Shown: positions 1-9,285 of the stretch, in pieces
How positions within the stretch are numbered: position 1 is the first letter of the stretch
Layout of the letters: every line of letters starts with the position of its first letter
Source of the DNA: Meiothermus granaticius NBRC 107808
GTDB lineage: Bacteria > Deinococcota > Deinococci > Deinococcales > Thermaceae
Reading direction: 5' to 3'
Assembly: GCF_003574355.1 (NCBI RefSeq)
Contig: NZ_QWLB01000007.1
Coordinates: 32,056-96,055 of the forward strand
DNA length: 64,000 nt
Notes under the pieces: model-generated
Told to the model about the DNA's origin: nothing
Database searches by the model: none
Seen by the model: only the letters and a program-made list of their open reading frames with translations
Translations under genes and position numbers: made by a program

Positions 1-831
1 AAGGGGGTCAAGGTAGACCTGCCCTTGCAGGCTTACTTCCGGGTCAATACCGCCGAGCTGGGCCAGTTCGAGCGCACCATCATTGTGGTGGATGAGGGCG
101 CTGATATGCACTACATCGAGGGCTGCACCGCCCCCACCTACACCACCGACTCCTTCCACTCCGGGGTGATCGAGATTGTGGTGAACCAGGGTGCCCGCAG
201 CCGCTACACCACCATCCAGAACTGGTCGCACAACATGTACAACCTGGTCACCCAGCGGGCCTTGGTCAAGAAAGATGCCTACCACATGTGGCTGGATGGT
301 AACCTGGGCTCCAAGCTGACCATGAAGTATCCCAGCAGTTACTTGGTTGAGCCGGGGGCTCGCTCGGATATTCTCTCCATCGCCTTTGCCAGCACGGGCC
401 AGCATCAGGATGCGGGTGGAAAGCTGATCTTTGCGGCCCCCCACACCTCCGGTTCGATCGTCTCCAAGAGCATCTCTAAGGGCTCGGGCCGCAGCAGCTA
501 CCGTGGGCAGATCAAGATCTACGAGAATGCCGACCACGCCAAGGTGAATGTGGAATGCGATGCCCTGCTGATTAATGAGGAGTCTCGTACCGACACCTAT
601 CCCTACATGGAGATCGAGAACAACACCGCTACGGTAGGGCACGAGGCCACCGTGAGCCGCCTCAACGACGAGCAGATCTTCTACTTGCAGAGCCGGGGCC
701 TGCCCGAGGACGAAGCCGCAGCGCTGATCGTGCGCGGCTTCATCGAGCCGGTGGCCAAGGAGCTGCCGCTGGAGTACGCGGTAGAGCTCAACAAGTTGGT
801 TGAGCTCGAGATGGAAGGGTCGGTGGGCTAA
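1..831 (+). CDS. sufB: Fe-S cluster assembly scaffold SufB, C-terminal part
   Basis: The frame is open from base 1, so the gene begins upstream and only its last 276 residues are seen. They carry the SufB core: the beta-helix region with YIEGCTAP, the NGARxRYTTIQNWS-like stretch, GNLGSKLTMKYP, HQDAGGKLIFAAP, and the SKSISKGSGRSSYRG block, which is typical of SufB rather than SufD. With SufC and SufD it forms the SUF scaffold that builds iron-sulfur clusters in the cytosol. The stop codon at 829-831 lies one base before the sufD start, indicating an operon with translational coupling; sufC is expected just upstream of the window. Confidence 0.95.
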   Translation, partial: KGVKVDLPLQAYFRVNTAELGQFERTIIVVDEGADMHYIEGCTAPTYTTDSFHSGVIEIVVNQGARSRYTTIQNWSHNMYNLVTQRALVKKDAYHMWLDGNLGSKLTMKYPSSYLVEPGARSDILSIAFASTGQHQDAGGKLIFAAPHTSGSIVSKSISKGSGRSSYRGQIKIYENADHAKVNVECDALLINEESRTDTYPYMEIENNTATVGHEATVSRLNDEQIFYLQSRGLPEDEAAALIVRGFIEPVAKELPLEYAVELNKLVELEMEGSVG

Positions 832-832
832 G

Positions 833-2215
833 ATGGAACTGACCTCAACCCTCTCCCGCGACCTGGTTTTGCAGGTCTCCAGCACCCTCAATGAACCCGA
901 CTGGCTCCGGGCCAAGCGCCTCTTGGCCTGGGAGACCTTCACCAAACTGCCCTACCCCACCCCCCGCACCGAGGAGTGGAAGTACACCGATATCACCGAG
1001 GTGCCCTTCGAGGAGCTGGCCCTCGAGCTTCCAGTAGGCCAGTCCTTGACCCGCGAGGCCTTGCCCGCTGAGGTAAAGCTCCGTCTGGAACAGGCCCAGC
1101 TTTCAGGGTTCGCGGTGTTTGTGGGGGCCGATCTGGTCTACGCTGAGCTGCCGGAGGAGCTCTCCAAGCAAGGGGTGGTCCTCACCAGCCTGCATGAAGC
1201 CCTGCGCACCCATCCAGAGCAGGTTGAGGCCAACCTCTTCAAGGCCGTGAACTGGAACGACCTGGTCGGAGCCCAGGCCAGTCGGCGGGAGAACTCCAAG
1301 ATCCCCGCGCTCAACGCCGCCCTCTTTACCCACGGGGTGTTCCTCTACATCCCCAAGAACGTGGAGTTCAGCAAACCCATCGGGGTGTTTAAGTACCTCG
1401 AGGGCCAGGTTTCCGGCGTAGCCGGTCGCGGAAGCGATGCCCTGGGAAAGCTCTCGAGCTCTCGCACCCTGATTGTGGGCGACGTGAACAGCCAAGGGGT
1501 CTACATCGAGGAGTATATTTCTCCCGCTAAAGTGCCGGCCTCGGTCAACACCTCCTCCACCGAGCTGATCCTGGCGCAGGGGGCCAAGCTGCGCCATGCC
1601 CACATCCAGACCTTGGGGGAGGGCTTCTACCACTTCCACCGCCAGCGGGCCCACCTAGACCGCGACGCCGCCCTCAACGATCTGGTCGTGGACATGGGCG
1701 GCTCGATTGTGCGGGCCGAGGTGCAGTCGGAGATGCTGGGAGCGGGCTCCTACTCGGAGATGCTGGGGCTTTATTTCACCTCGGGAACCCAGCACGTAGA
1801 CCACTACACCCTTCAGCACCACGTGGCCGATCACGCCTACTCGGATGTGCTGTACAAGGGGGCGGCCAAGGATGGGAGCCGCACGGTGTATGCCGGACTC
1901 ATCAAGCTCGAGCCCGGGGCTCAGAAGACCGATGCCTACCAGACCAACCGCAACCTGCTGTTGTCTCCAGAGGCCAGGTCGGACAGCGTGCCGCAGCTCG
2001 AGATCGCGGCCAATGATGTGAAGTGCTCCCATGGCTCCTCGACCGCTCCGGTAGACCCCATGGAGCTGTTCTACCTGATGAGCCGTGGTCTACCCCAGCA
2101 CGTTGGGCAGCAGATCCTGGTCAAGGCCCACCTCACCGACGTGTTGACCCGCATTCCCATCGAACCGCTGCGTGAGCACATCGAGCACATCATCGAGGAA
2201 AAAGTCCGGCTCTGA
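833..2215 (+). CDS. sufD: Fe-S cluster assembly protein SufD
   Basis: A 460-residue member of the SufB/SufD family. The N-terminal third has the SufD-type R-TEEWKYTDI motif near residues 45-50, and the C-terminal half has the beta-helix core with SYSEMLGLYF, HVDHYTLQHH, GAAKDGSRTVYAGLIKL, TDAYQTNRNLLLS and KCSHGSSTAP. It partners SufB and SufC in cluster assembly. I chose ATG 833, one base after the sufB stop, over in-frame starts upstream, because GAGATGGAAGGG within the sufB end can act as ribosome binding site and the product then starts MELTSTLSRD. Family length is normal. Confidence 0.95.
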   Translation: MELTSTLSRDLVLQVSSTLNEPDWLRAKRLLAWETFTKLPYPTPRTEEWKYTDITEVPFEELALELPVGQSLTREALPAEVKLRLEQAQLSGFAVFVGADLVYAELPEELSKQGVVLTSLHEALRTHPEQVEANLFKAVNWNDLVGAQASRRENSKIPALNAALFTHGVFLYIPKNVEFSKPIGVFKYLEGQVSGVAGRGSDALGKLSSSRTLIVGDVNSQGVYIEEYISPAKVPASVNTSSTELILAQGAKLRHAHIQTLGEGFYHFHRQRAHLDRDAALNDLVVDMGGSIVRAEVQSEMLGAGSYSEMLGLYFTSGTQHVDHYTLQHHVADHAYSDVLYKGAAKDGSRTVYAGLIKLEPGAQKTDAYQTNRNLLLSPEARSDSVPQLEIAANDVKCSHGSSTAPVDPMELFYLMSRGLPQHVGQQILVKAHLTDVLTRIPIEPLREHIEHIIEEKVRL

Positions 2216-2265
2216 GCGCCAGGGGAGCGACCCCCGTATGGATACCTGCGGAGTGTGGTGAAGGC

Positions 2266-2574
2266 ATGCCCTGGATTGCAGTGGCTCGAGTGGAACAGCT
2301 CGAGAACGGTCGGGTGGTGGTTAGGGTGGAGGGCGAGAAGACCCCAGTGCTCATCCTCAAGGTAGGGGAGGAGCTGTTTGCCATCTCGGACATCTGCACC
2401 CACGACAAAAATCCACTCTCAGATGGACCCATTGAAGGCCATAGCATCAAGTGTACCCGCCATGGGGCCCGGTTTGATCTGCGCACCGGCAAGGCCACCC
2501 TGCCTGCCCCCCGCCCGGTGAAGGCCTACCGGGCCAAAGAGGAGGGTGGGCAGATCTGGCTCGAGCTGCCCTGA
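2266..2574 (+). CDS. Rieske [2Fe-2S] ferredoxin-like protein
   Basis: A 102-residue single-domain Rieske protein. The two cluster-binding boxes are visible: CTHDKNPL (C-x-H, near residues 45-47) and CTRHGARFD (C-x2-H, near residues 64-67). This size and form match the ferredoxin components of non-heme dioxygenases and NirD-like proteins, which carry electrons in the cytosol; no membrane anchor is present. It lies 50 bases after sufD in the same direction and may be read from the suf promoter. In many bacteria a small Rieske protein sits at the end of suf operons; its partner is not known and none is visible here. Confidence 0.85.
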   Translation: MPWIAVARVEQLENGRVVVRVEGEKTPVLILKVGEELFAISDICTHDKNPLSDGPIEGHSIKCTRHGARFDLRTGKATLPAPRPVKAYRAKEEGGQIWLELP

Positions 2575-2651
2575 TGAAGAGTTTGTTATCCCTTGAAGAC
2601 TTTACCGTTTGAGCCTGGTACAGTGTAGAATCCCCCCGATACGGGGTGAAG

Positions 2652-4523
2652 ATGAGTCGGTACTGGTTTCTCGGAGTGAATCTGCTGGTGCTGCTGCTGA
2701 TGCTGGTAAGCCCTTGGGGCGTGCCGATGCGTGAGTTTGACGGCTCGAGCTATATGCTCAATCCCCTTGGGGCAATTAATCCGGCTGGGCTCAAGCTGCC
2801 ACCGCTTAACCTGGATTGGCTGACGCCGGCGTTTGGCCTATGGGTACTGATTTTGATTGTGGCCAGCGGGGCCCTGTTCCTGCCGGATGAGCGCAACCGG
2901 GCCAGGGTGCTGTACATCCTGGGGGGGGTGGGGCTGGCCCTGTTTGCTCTCGAGGCAATCCTCTTCTATCAGGCCATGGATGCGGCCAACCAGGCTGCGG
3001 TAGCGGCTGGAGCCCGCCGTCCCCCCCTGCGCCGCTTTTCCCTTTCGCTGGGGGCCTATGTGGGCCTTTTCTATGCCCTGGGGTTGTTGCTTCTGGCCCG
3101 GCTTCAACTGGCGGGTGGGCGGGCTTTTTTGGTCCGTTACCGTGGGCTGATCGTGCCGATGGTGGCCTTGATCCTGGCCATAGTGATCGGAGCCCTGGTG
3201 GTAGCGGTGCTGCGCCCAGGGCTAGGCCTGACCGGTGGGCAAGGTGTGGCCCTGCGGGAATTCTTAGCGGCCAAACTGGACCTTGTGACCTATACCTACC
3301 AGATCCTCTTCAGCCCAGTGCTCAGCCTGACCGGGATTTTTTCCTCGCTTTCCTTCGCCACCCCGCTGATTTTTGCCGGGGTGGCCGTAGCCTTCGGGTT
3401 TAAGGCCGGGTTGTTCAACATCGGTGGGCCAGGGCAGATCACCTTGGGAGCGGTGGCTGCGATGTTGGTGGGGGTTTATGTCCCCGGCCCGGCCTGGGTG
3501 GTTCTACCGCTGGCCATCATAGCCACGATGGCGGGGGGGGCTTTGTGGGCGGGGATCGCGGGCTGGCTGAAGGCCCGTTTTGGGGCCAACGAAGTGATCA
3601 ACACCATCATGCTCAATTACATTGCGGCCTCGGTGTTGCTATTTTTGATCGCCAGCAACACCTATAAGTTCTTTGGCCGCACCGTCACCCTACCCTTCAA
3701 AGCCCCAGGGTTTGAGGGGCGCAGCGCCGAGATCCAACCGGGGGCACGCCTCCCTCAGATCATTGATCTTTTGGTTCCTGGGGGGCATTTCTCCTGGGCC
3801 CTGCCGTTGGCGGTGCTTGCGGGGATCGGGGTCTATGTGGGGTTGAGGCGGCTCGAGCTGGGGCGACGCTTGCTGGGGGCGACGGGCGCGGTGATTGTCG
3901 GTTACCTCTTGGGGGCGCTGATCCCAGGCTTTGCGGTCAAGGTCAGCAGCGATCTGAACTCGATTTTGCTCAACGGTTCTTTTTTGCTGGCGGTGGTGGC
4001 CCTGCTCTTCTACAACTTTTTTCTCTTTCGCACCTCGAGCGGCTACGAACTGCGGGCTACCGGGTTAGCCCCCAAGGCGGCTGAGTATGCCGGGGTCAAC
4101 CTCAACCGCAAGATCATCCTGGCCATGCTGATCTCGGGGGCCTTGGCCGGATTGGTGGCTACCCACTACGTGCTGGGGGGTGGGGTAGATGGGACCTACC
4201 GCCTCAAGCAGAGCCTGCCTACCGATGCTGGGTTTTTCGGCATCGCGATCGCCCTGATGGGGCAGAGTACCCCACTGGGAATTTTTCTGGCCTCAGCCCT
4301 GTTTGGGGTGCTGCTCTCCGGGGCTACGACCCTCAACGTGCAGCTCGGGATCAGCCGGGATCTGGTCACGGTGTTGCAAGCTTTGATCATCATGTTCATT
4401 GCGGTGGGTGGGCTTTTGCCGCGCTACTTCACCGATCCACTGCGGGCGGCCCAGATCGAGACGGAAGACCGGGCCCGCCAGGATGAAGGGGCAGCCAAGG
4501 CTGCGAAGGTCGTGGGGGACTAA
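2652..4523 (+). CDS. Nucleoside-type (BMP family) ABC transporter permease, N-terminally extended
   Basis: An integral membrane protein of about 623 residues. The part from about residue 200 onward matches the BPD_transp_2 permeases of nucleoside importers: FKAGLFNIGGPGQITLGA, FGANEVINTIMLNYIA, and GYELRATGLAPKAAEYAGVN. Residues 1-170 add about four extra membrane segments not found in the usual 350-residue permeases, and an extra segment interrupts the middle (around residues 360-430). ATG 2652 is chosen with GGGGTG just upstream; GTG 2646 would add two residues. It is followed after 3 bases by a second permease. The substrate-binding protein may be the one at 43158-44303; no ATPase subunit is in the window. 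Confidence 0.85.
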   Translation: MSRYWFLGVNLLVLLLMLVSPWGVPMREFDGSSYMLNPLGAINPAGLKLPPLNLDWLTPAFGLWVLILIVASGALFLPDERNRARVLYILGGVGLALFALEAILFYQAMDAANQAAVAAGARRPPLRRFSLSLGAYVGLFYALGLLLLARLQLAGGRAFLVRYRGLIVPMVALILAIVIGALVVAVLRPGLGLTGGQGVALREFLAAKLDLVTYTYQILFSPVLSLTGIFSSLSFATPLIFAGVAVAFGFKAGLFNIGGPGQITLGAVAAMLVGVYVPGPAWVVLPLAIIATMAGGALWAGIAGWLKARFGANEVINTIMLNYIAASVLLFLIASNTYKFFGRTVTLPFKAPGFEGRSAEIQPGARLPQIIDLLVPGGHFSWALPLAVLAGIGVYVGLRRLELGRRLLGATGAVIVGYLLGALIPGFAVKVSSDLNSILLNGSFLLAVVALLFYNFFLFRTSSGYELRATGLAPKAAEYAGVNLNRKIILAMLISGALAGLVATHYVLGGGVDGTYRLKQSLPTDAGFFGIAIALMGQSTPLGIFLASALFGVLLSGATTLNVQLGISRDLVTVLQALIIMFIAVGGLLPRYFTDPLRAAQIETEDRARQDEGAAKAAKVVGD

Positions 4524-4526
4524 GCC

Positions 4527-5438
4527 ATGGAAATCGCGATCGCATTGTTTTTCTCTACCTTGCGGCAGGCCACTCCGCTCCTGTTCACGTCCTTGGGGGG
4601 GCTGTTTTCTGAGCGAAGCGGGGTGGTGAACATCGGCCTCGAGGGCATGATCCTCTTCGGGGCGGCGGCTTCGGCGATCGGGGTGCAGCGGATCGAGGTG
4701 CTCACCGGTGGGGCTCAGGAGTGGTGGATTCCTTGGGTGGGGCTTTTGTTGGGGGCGGCCATGGGGGGGTTGGTTGGGGCCGTTCATGCGGTGGCCTCCA
4801 TTAAGTACCGCGCGGACCAGATTGTCTCCGGTACCGCGATCAACATTCTGGCCCTGGGGGCGCCCTCCATCTTGCTACAGGTGCTCTATAACAACACCTC
4901 CACCTCCCAGGAAGTGGTGAACCGTCTTCCCACGGTCTTTTTGCTGGGGGATCAGCTCTCGATTCTGGTGTTTGTGGCCTTTTTGTTGGTTCCGCTGATC
5001 TGGTGGGTGTTGTTCAAGACCCCTTGGGGCTTGCGCCTAAGGGCGGTGGGGGAGCACCCGGAGGCAGCCGAGACCATGGGCGTGAATGTGATTCGGATGC
5101 GCTACATAGCGGTCATCCTTTCTGGGGTGCTGGCGGGGGTTGCCGGGGCCTACCTCTCCATCGGTTTCCTTAACCAGTTTGTGCGCAACATGAGCGCTGG
5201 GCAGGGCTTTATCGCCCTGGCCGCCCTGATCTTTGGCAAGTGGCATCCCTTGGGGGTGCTGGGGGCAACCCTGCTGTTCGGCTTTTTCCAGGCCCTGGCC
5301 ATTCAGCTTCAAGGCGGTGAGATTCTGCCCTCGGTGATCATCCAGGCCCTGCCGTATATCCTGACCATGTTGGTTCTGGCCGGGTTCATCGGGCGCAGCA
5401 GGCCTCCTGCGGCGGTGGGAAAACCCTACGACAAGTAA
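4527..5438 (+). CDS. Nucleoside-type ABC transporter permease, second subunit
   Basis: A 303-residue permease of the same family as its upstream neighbour but of normal length, with about eight to nine hydrophobic segments. Diagnostic stretches are TLRQATPLLFTSLGGLFSERSGVVNIGLEGMI at the start (read in pieces at residues 10-42), KYRADQIVSGTAINI, and LRAVGEHPEAAETMGVNV, the cytoplasmic loop that contacts the ATPase. It pairs with the larger permease to form the channel of a BmpA/NupABC-like importer of nucleosides or related bases. ATG 4527 follows the upstream stop by three bases, so the two are co-translated. Confidence 0.9.
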   Translation: MEIAIALFFSTLRQATPLLFTSLGGLFSERSGVVNIGLEGMILFGAAASAIGVQRIEVLTGGAQEWWIPWVGLLLGAAMGGLVGAVHAVASIKYRADQIVSGTAINILALGAPSILLQVLYNNTSTSQEVVNRLPTVFLLGDQLSILVFVAFLLVPLIWWVLFKTPWGLRLRAVGEHPEAAETMGVNVIRMRYIAVILSGVLAGVAGAYLSIGFLNQFVRNMSAGQGFIALAALIFGKWHPLGVLGATLLFGFFQALAIQLQGGEILPSVIIQALPYILTMLVLAGFIGRSRPPAAVGKPYDK

Positions 5439-5442
5439 GAGC

Positions 5443-5480
5443 GGTGGGGGCGAGGTTATCGCGTCAACTAAGCCCCCACC
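5443..5480. terminator. Possible shared terminator hairpin between convergent genes
   Basis: GGTGGGGGC at 5443-5451 is perfectly complementary to GCCCCCACC at 5472-5480, with a 20-base loop that contains the cysS stop codon. It lies exactly where the permease operon (+) and cysS (-) converge. On the plus strand it is followed by TTCCATTT, a weak T-rich tail. The long loop lowers my confidence. Confidence 0.4.
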
Positions 5481-6913
5481 TTCCATTTGGGGCCTTCTCG
5501 AGTGTCCTCTACCTGTACCCCTAGCTCGATCAGGCGGTCCCGAATGGCATCGGAGAGCTTGAAGTTGCGGTTTTGCCGGGCTTCTTCCCGCACGCTCAGG
5601 AGCATTTGCACCAACCCCTCGAGCAGCTCCCCTCCCAGCTGGTGCTCCAACACCCTGGCCGGGAACAGCCCCAGCACCCCCTCGCCCAGCTCGGTGAAAA
5701 CCCGCTCGGCTCGAGCCAAACTCTCTCGCCCTGGGCGCTCGGCCAGGGCTCGGTTCAGCTCGGTGACAAAGGCGAATAGCGCGGCAATGGCCTGAGGGGT
5801 GTTCAGATCGTCGTTTAGGGCGGTCTCGAAGTCGCGCTCGAGGATGTCTAGGGCTGCCTCGAGGCCCGCATGGTGGCCCGAGGGGGCCGCCTGAAGGCGA
5901 TGGTGCACCTCACGATAGGCGTTGAGCAGCCGCAGATAACCGTTCTTGGCAGCCTCCAAGCCCTCGTCGGTGAAGTCCAGCACGCTGCGGTAGTGGGCCT
6001 GCAGCAGGTAGAACCGCACGTACATGGGCTCATGCTTGCCCCGCAACTGGCTGAGCAGCACTAGATTTCCGGTGCTTTTGGCCATCTTCTGCCCGTTTAG
6101 GAGTACGTGGTTGTGGTGCATCCAATAGCGGGCAAAGGCGTGCCCGGCTGCCTCGGCCTGGGCAATCTCGGCTTCGTGATGGGGGAATTGCAGGTCTATG
6201 CCTCCGGCGTGCAGGTCGAAGCCTTCGCCCAGATACTTGAGGCTCATGGCCGAGCACTCGATGTGCCAACCAGGAAACCCCACCCCCCAGGGGGAAGGCC
6301 AGCGCATCAGGTGTTCGGGGTTGGCCCGTTTCCACAGGGCAAAATCGCGCGGGTCGCGCTTTTCCTCCCGCACCTCGACCCGTGCCCCGGCCTCCTCGTC
6401 TTCAGGGGTGCGGCCAGAGAGTTTGCCGTACTGTGGCCAGCTGTTCACGCTGAAGTACACCGAGCCATTGGCCTCATAGGCATGGCCTTTGGCGATCAGC
6501 TCTTGGGTCAGGGCCTGCTGCTCGAGGATGTGTCCGGTGGCTCGAGGGGCGATGTCCGGACGGAGCACGTTGAGGGCGGCCAGTTCATCGAAGTAGCTCC
6601 AGGTATATTTCTCGGCTACCTCCATGGGCTCGAGCTGCTCGAGCTTGGCCCGCCGGGCGATTTTATCCTCGCCTTCATCCGCATCGTCTACCAGGTGCCC
6701 CACATCGGTGATGTTGCTGACGAAGCGCACCCGCAACCCCTGCCGCCGCAGCCAGCGCCGCAGCACATCGTAGGTGATGGGGCCTCGAGCATGCCCTAGA
6801 TGTGGGTCGCCATAAACGGTGGGACCGCAGACATAGATGCCCACATAACCGGGGGTTCCAGGGACAAACTCCTCTTTGCGCCGAGTGAGGGTGTTGTAAA
6901 TCTGCAAGGGCAT
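5468..6913 (-). CDS. cysS: Cysteinyl-tRNA synthetase
   Basis: A 481-residue class I aminoacyl-tRNA synthetase that charges tRNA-Cys. Visible motifs are [16 protein letters not shown] (zinc cysteine and the HIGH box as HLGH), [25 protein letters not shown] (zinc ligands) and KMAKSTGN, the KMSKS loop. The C-terminal part is the helical DALR-type region. I chose ATG 6913 (product [12 protein letters not shown]) because CysS proteins begin in this way and because TTGGAGCGTTTT gives a GGAG ribosome site six bases upstream. The frame stays open to 7018, but that extension is not conserved-looking. Confidence 0.97.
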   Translation of the reverse strand: MPLQIYNTLTRRKEEFVPGTPGYVGIYVCGPTVYGDPHLGHARGPITYDVLRRWLRRQGLRVRFVSNITDVGHLVDDADEGEDKIARRAKLEQLEPMEVAEKYTWSYFDELAALNVLRPDIAPRATGHILEQQALTQELIAKGHAYEANGSVYFSVNSWPQYGKLSGRTPEDEEAGARVEVREEKRDPRDFALWKRANPEHLMRWPSPWGVGFPGWHIECSAMSLKYLGEGFDLHAGGIDLQFPHHEAEIAQAEAAGHAFARYWMHHNHVLLNGQKMAKSTGNLVLLSQLRGKHEPMYVRFYLLQAHYRSVLDFTDEGLEAAKNGYLRLLNAYREVHHRLQAAPSGHHAGLEAALDILERDFETALNDDLNTPQAIAALFAFVTELNRALAERPGRESLARAERVFTELGEGVLGLFPARVLEHQLGGELLEGLVQMLLSVREEARQNRNFKLSDAIRDRLIELGVQVEDTREGPKWKVGA

Positions 6914-7053
6914 AAAACGCTCCAAACGGGGGTACCAAGGGCCACTGGGTAGATGAAAAACGCCGGGATGGAGGCCAAAAGGCACACCATGACCCCGGCG
7001 GAAGGGCCAGCCTAACATCGTGGAGCAAAGATCATGCCCTCAAGTGTAGCACA

Positions 7054-7491
7054 TCACGCCGCCTGACAGCGTTCTTTAAGCCCTTGCAGCAGCCCATCGC
7101 AGTTTTCCTGCATCAGCTTGAGGATCAGCTTCTGCAAAAGGCCCCCGAAGATGGGGATATTGAGCTCATACTCGAGGTCGAGCACCACCCTGGTGCCCTG
7201 GCCCTCGGGCAGAAAACGCCAGGCGCCTTGGTACTTGTCGAAATCCCCCTGTGCACTGGAAAAGGTGTTGCGCAGCTCGCTGTCAAACCATTCCTCGTCC
7301 TCAATCCAGCGCACTTTTTTGCCCATTGCTACCGCCACCCATTCTGATCTCGAGCGGCTTCCGTGGGCCTCGAGGACCCGCAGGCTCTCCACGTCCTTGA
7401 GGAAGGGCTTGAGCCCTTCTAGATCCTTAGCGGCGGCGTACACCTGGGCTGGAGGCTGGGGAATAAACAGTTCCGATCGCACGGTAGGCAT
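7054..7491 (-). CDS. START-like (SRPBCC/COQ10 type) lipid-binding protein
   Basis: A 145-residue protein starting MPTVRSELFIPQPPAQVYAAAKD, the typical first strand and helix of the polyketide cyclase/COQ10 START-like fold; FLPEGQGTRVVLDLEYELNIPIFGGLLQKL near the end corresponds to the last strands and long helix. Proteins of this group bind a hydrophobic ligand such as quinone or lipid. No enzyme motif is visible and the ligand is unknown. A TAAACT -10-like box lies nine bases before the ATG (7501-7506), so transcription may begin very close to the start. Confidence 0.75.
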   Translation of the reverse strand: MPTVRSELFIPQPPAQVYAAAKDLEGLKPFLKDVESLRVLEAHGSRSRSEWVAVAMGKKVRWIEDEEWFDSELRNTFSSAQGDFDKYQGAWRFLPEGQGTRVVLDLEYELNIPIFGGLLQKLILKLMQENCDGLLQGLKERCQAA

Positions 7492-7518
7492 ATCCCCAGC
7501 AGTTTACCGCGCAGCGAT

Positions 7519-7968
7519 TCATCCAGGGGAGGTAAAGCGTTGCCAGGCCTCGAGCGCCTCTCCCAGGGCATAGCCCCGCCCGACCAAAAAACGAATGGCC
7601 TTGGACTTGTTGCCCTTGTAGCGGGCCTGATGGCGCTCGAGCAGCCCCACCGCTTGGCTCACCGGGTCGTTTTCAGGCTCGAGCTGGTCCAGCACCCGGT
7701 CCACCACCGCCGGGCTGACCCCTTTCTGCAGCAACCCTCGGCGAACCTTGGCCCTGCCCCAGCGCCCGGCGTACATTCGGGCGTACCCCTCGGCATACTG
7801 AGCATCTTCGAGGTAGCCCAGGGCCTTGAGCTGGCCGATCACCGGCTCGACCACCTCAGGCTGGGCCCGCCGGGTCAGCTTGCGCCGCAGCACCGCCTCG
7901 GAGTAAGCCCGTGCGGCCAGGATCCGAATGGCATACTGGAAGAGCGCATCAGGGCCCTCGTCCTTCAT
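7519..7968 (-). CDS. recX: Regulatory protein RecX
   Basis: A 149-residue, mostly helical protein with the three-repeat RecX pattern: AIRILAARAYSEAVLRRKL, then LKALGYLEDAQYAEGYAR near residues 47-64, then GRWGRAKVRRGLLQKGVS, which is the hallmark second repeat. RecX binds RecA filaments and limits RecA activity during recombination and the SOS response. recA is not in the window. The gene is followed 27 bases later by the START-like gene on the same strand. Length and motif order are normal. Confidence 0.88.
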   Translation of the reverse strand: MKDEGPDALFQYAIRILAARAYSEAVLRRKLTRRAQPEVVEPVIGQLKALGYLEDAQYAEGYARMYAGRWGRAKVRRGLLQKGVSPAVVDRVLDQLEPENDPVSQAVGLLERHQARYKGNKSKAIRFLVGRGYALGEALEAWQRFTSPG

Positions 7969-8092
7969 CCTTCTACCTTACCGCTCGAGCCAGGTTCTGA
8001 CCATTACATAACCGCCCTTGACTCTGGCCGCCTGGCCCACCACACTAAAACCCGCTCTCGGGCTCCGCCGAGCCCAGGCCCGAACCCTGCTT

Positions 8093-8791
8093 ATGCGTGT
8101 ATTTGCCATTGCCGATCTTCACCTCTCGAGGGGTTTCCCCAAGCCCATGAACGTGTTTGGACCCCTATGGGAAGGCCATCCTCAGGCGGTATTCAGCCGG
8201 TGGCGCGAGGTGGTGCAAGAGGACGACCTGGTGATTGTGGCCGGGGACATCTCCTGGGCCATGAGGCTAAAGGAAGCCATGCTGGACCTCGAGGACCTTC
8301 AGCAGCTTCCCGGTACCAAGGTTTTGCTGCGGGGGAACCACGACTACTGGTGGCCCTCCATCACCCGGCTGCGCCAGATTTTGCCCGCCAAGATGCACGC
8401 CCTGCAAAACGATTCCCTGCTGATCGGGGATCTGGCGATTGCGGGAAGCCGAGGCTGGGACACCCCTGGGAGCTATGGTTTTGGGGAGGAAGACCAGAAG
8501 ATCTACCGGCGTGAGCTCGAGCGCCTCGAGCTCTCCCTAGCCAGCACCCGCTCTCTGGCCTATCAACACCTGGTGGTGGCCCTGCATTACCCACCCTACT
8601 CTGCCAGCGGCGGTCCTACCGGCTTCACCGAGCTGATCGATGCCTACCGACCCTCCTGTGTGGTTTACGGCCACTTGCATGGGGCGGACCCGGCCCGCTT
8701 ACCGCAGGATTGGAACGGGATTCCCCTGCACTTTGTTTCTGCCGATGTGCTGCGCTTCAGGCCAAAATTGATTCTGGAGGGGGCCTCATGA
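8093..8791 (+). CDS. Calcineurin-like metallophosphoesterase
   Basis: A 232-residue phosphoesterase. The metal-binding motifs are in order: ADLHL (D-x-H) near residue 7, GDISWAM (GDxxW), LLRGNHDYWW (GNHD), HYPPY, and YGHLHGAD (GHxH). These five blocks define the calcineurin-like fold and predict a two-metal active site; the substrate cannot be read from sequence. I chose ATG 8093 (MRVFAIADLHLS) because family members begin a few residues before the D-x-H motif. Its last four bases overlap the next gene (ATGA), so the two are co-translated. Confidence 0.88.
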   Translation: MRVFAIADLHLSRGFPKPMNVFGPLWEGHPQAVFSRWREVVQEDDLVIVAGDISWAMRLKEAMLDLEDLQQLPGTKVLLRGNHDYWWPSITRLRQILPAKMHALQNDSLLIGDLAIAGSRGWDTPGSYGFGEEDQKIYRRELERLELSLASTRSLAYQHLVVALHYPPYSASGGPTGFTELIDAYRPSCVVYGHLHGADPARLPQDWNGIPLHFVSADVLRFRPKLILEGAS

Positions 8792-9258
8792 ACGGACAGG
8801 AGGCGTTGCGGCATATCCTGGCAACCCTGGCCTATCGGATGCGGCGGACCCTTCGGGGCATACCCGAAAGCTTCTGGGGATTCGAAGGACGGGATGGGGC
8901 TCCTACCCCTCAGGGTATCCTGCAACAGACCAACAGTGGGTTGATCTATGCTCTGCTGGTGCTTCAGACCGGCGATTATGGTTACCATACCGACCTCAGG
9001 GCTTTAGACCCTCCGGGGGAGACGGCACGCTTTTACACCACCCTCGAGGCCCTCGATCACGAGCTTTCCAATCGGGCCGACCTTTCGGATGACTTGTTGC
9101 TGCGGGTGCTGCAAGGCCCTTTGGCTGAGGCCATGGCCCGAATTGGGCAACTCCTTCAGCTTCGTGATCTGGCCGGCATACCGGCGGAGGAGGAAGACTT
9201 CATCGAGGCCCGGATTCGCTGGGGTCAGGTTGGTCCTGAGCTACCGGAGCTCGAATAA
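8788..9258 (+). CDS. Hypothetical protein, possibly DinB-like helical bundle
   Basis: A 156-residue soluble, helix-rich protein (MNGQEALRHILATLAYRMRR). The spacing of a first helix with conserved-looking basic and aromatic residues, followed by TLEALDHELSNRADLSDD, is reminiscent of DinB/YfiT-type four-helix bundles, but I do not see the three histidines that define that family, so this is only a suggestion. It overlaps the phosphoesterase stop by four bases (ATGA), which argues for a shared role or at least shared expression. Confidence 0.6.
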   Translation: MNGQEALRHILATLAYRMRRTLRGIPESFWGFEGRDGAPTPQGILQQTNSGLIYALLVLQTGDYGYHTDLRALDPPGETARFYTTLEALDHELSNRADLSDDLLLRVLQGPLAEAMARIGQLLQLRDLAGIPAEEEDFIEARIRWGQVGPELPELE

Positions 9259-9273
9259 GCCCGGAAGCAGAAG

Positions 9274-9279
9274 TATCAT
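9274..9279 (+). promoter_or_regulatory. -10 box, leaderless arrangement
   Basis: TATCAT ends six bases before ATG 9286, placing the expected transcription start at or beside the start codon. No convincing -35 box is seen. Confidence 0.45.
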
Positions 9280-9285
9280 GGCCAC

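Noticed and set aside
2593..2631. Promoter before the nucleoside permeases using TTGAAG and TAGAAT
   Set aside because: The spacing is 27 bases; the only acceptable alternative (TTTACC, spacer 19) is a poor match, so I do not annotate it.
6914..7018. N-terminal extension of CysS to 7018
   Set aside because: The added 35 residues do not resemble CysS, and a proper GGAG ribosome site precedes ATG 6913.
8018..8046. Promoter TTGACT-17-CACACT before the phosphoesterase
   Set aside because: The -10 box matches at only three positions and nothing else supports it.
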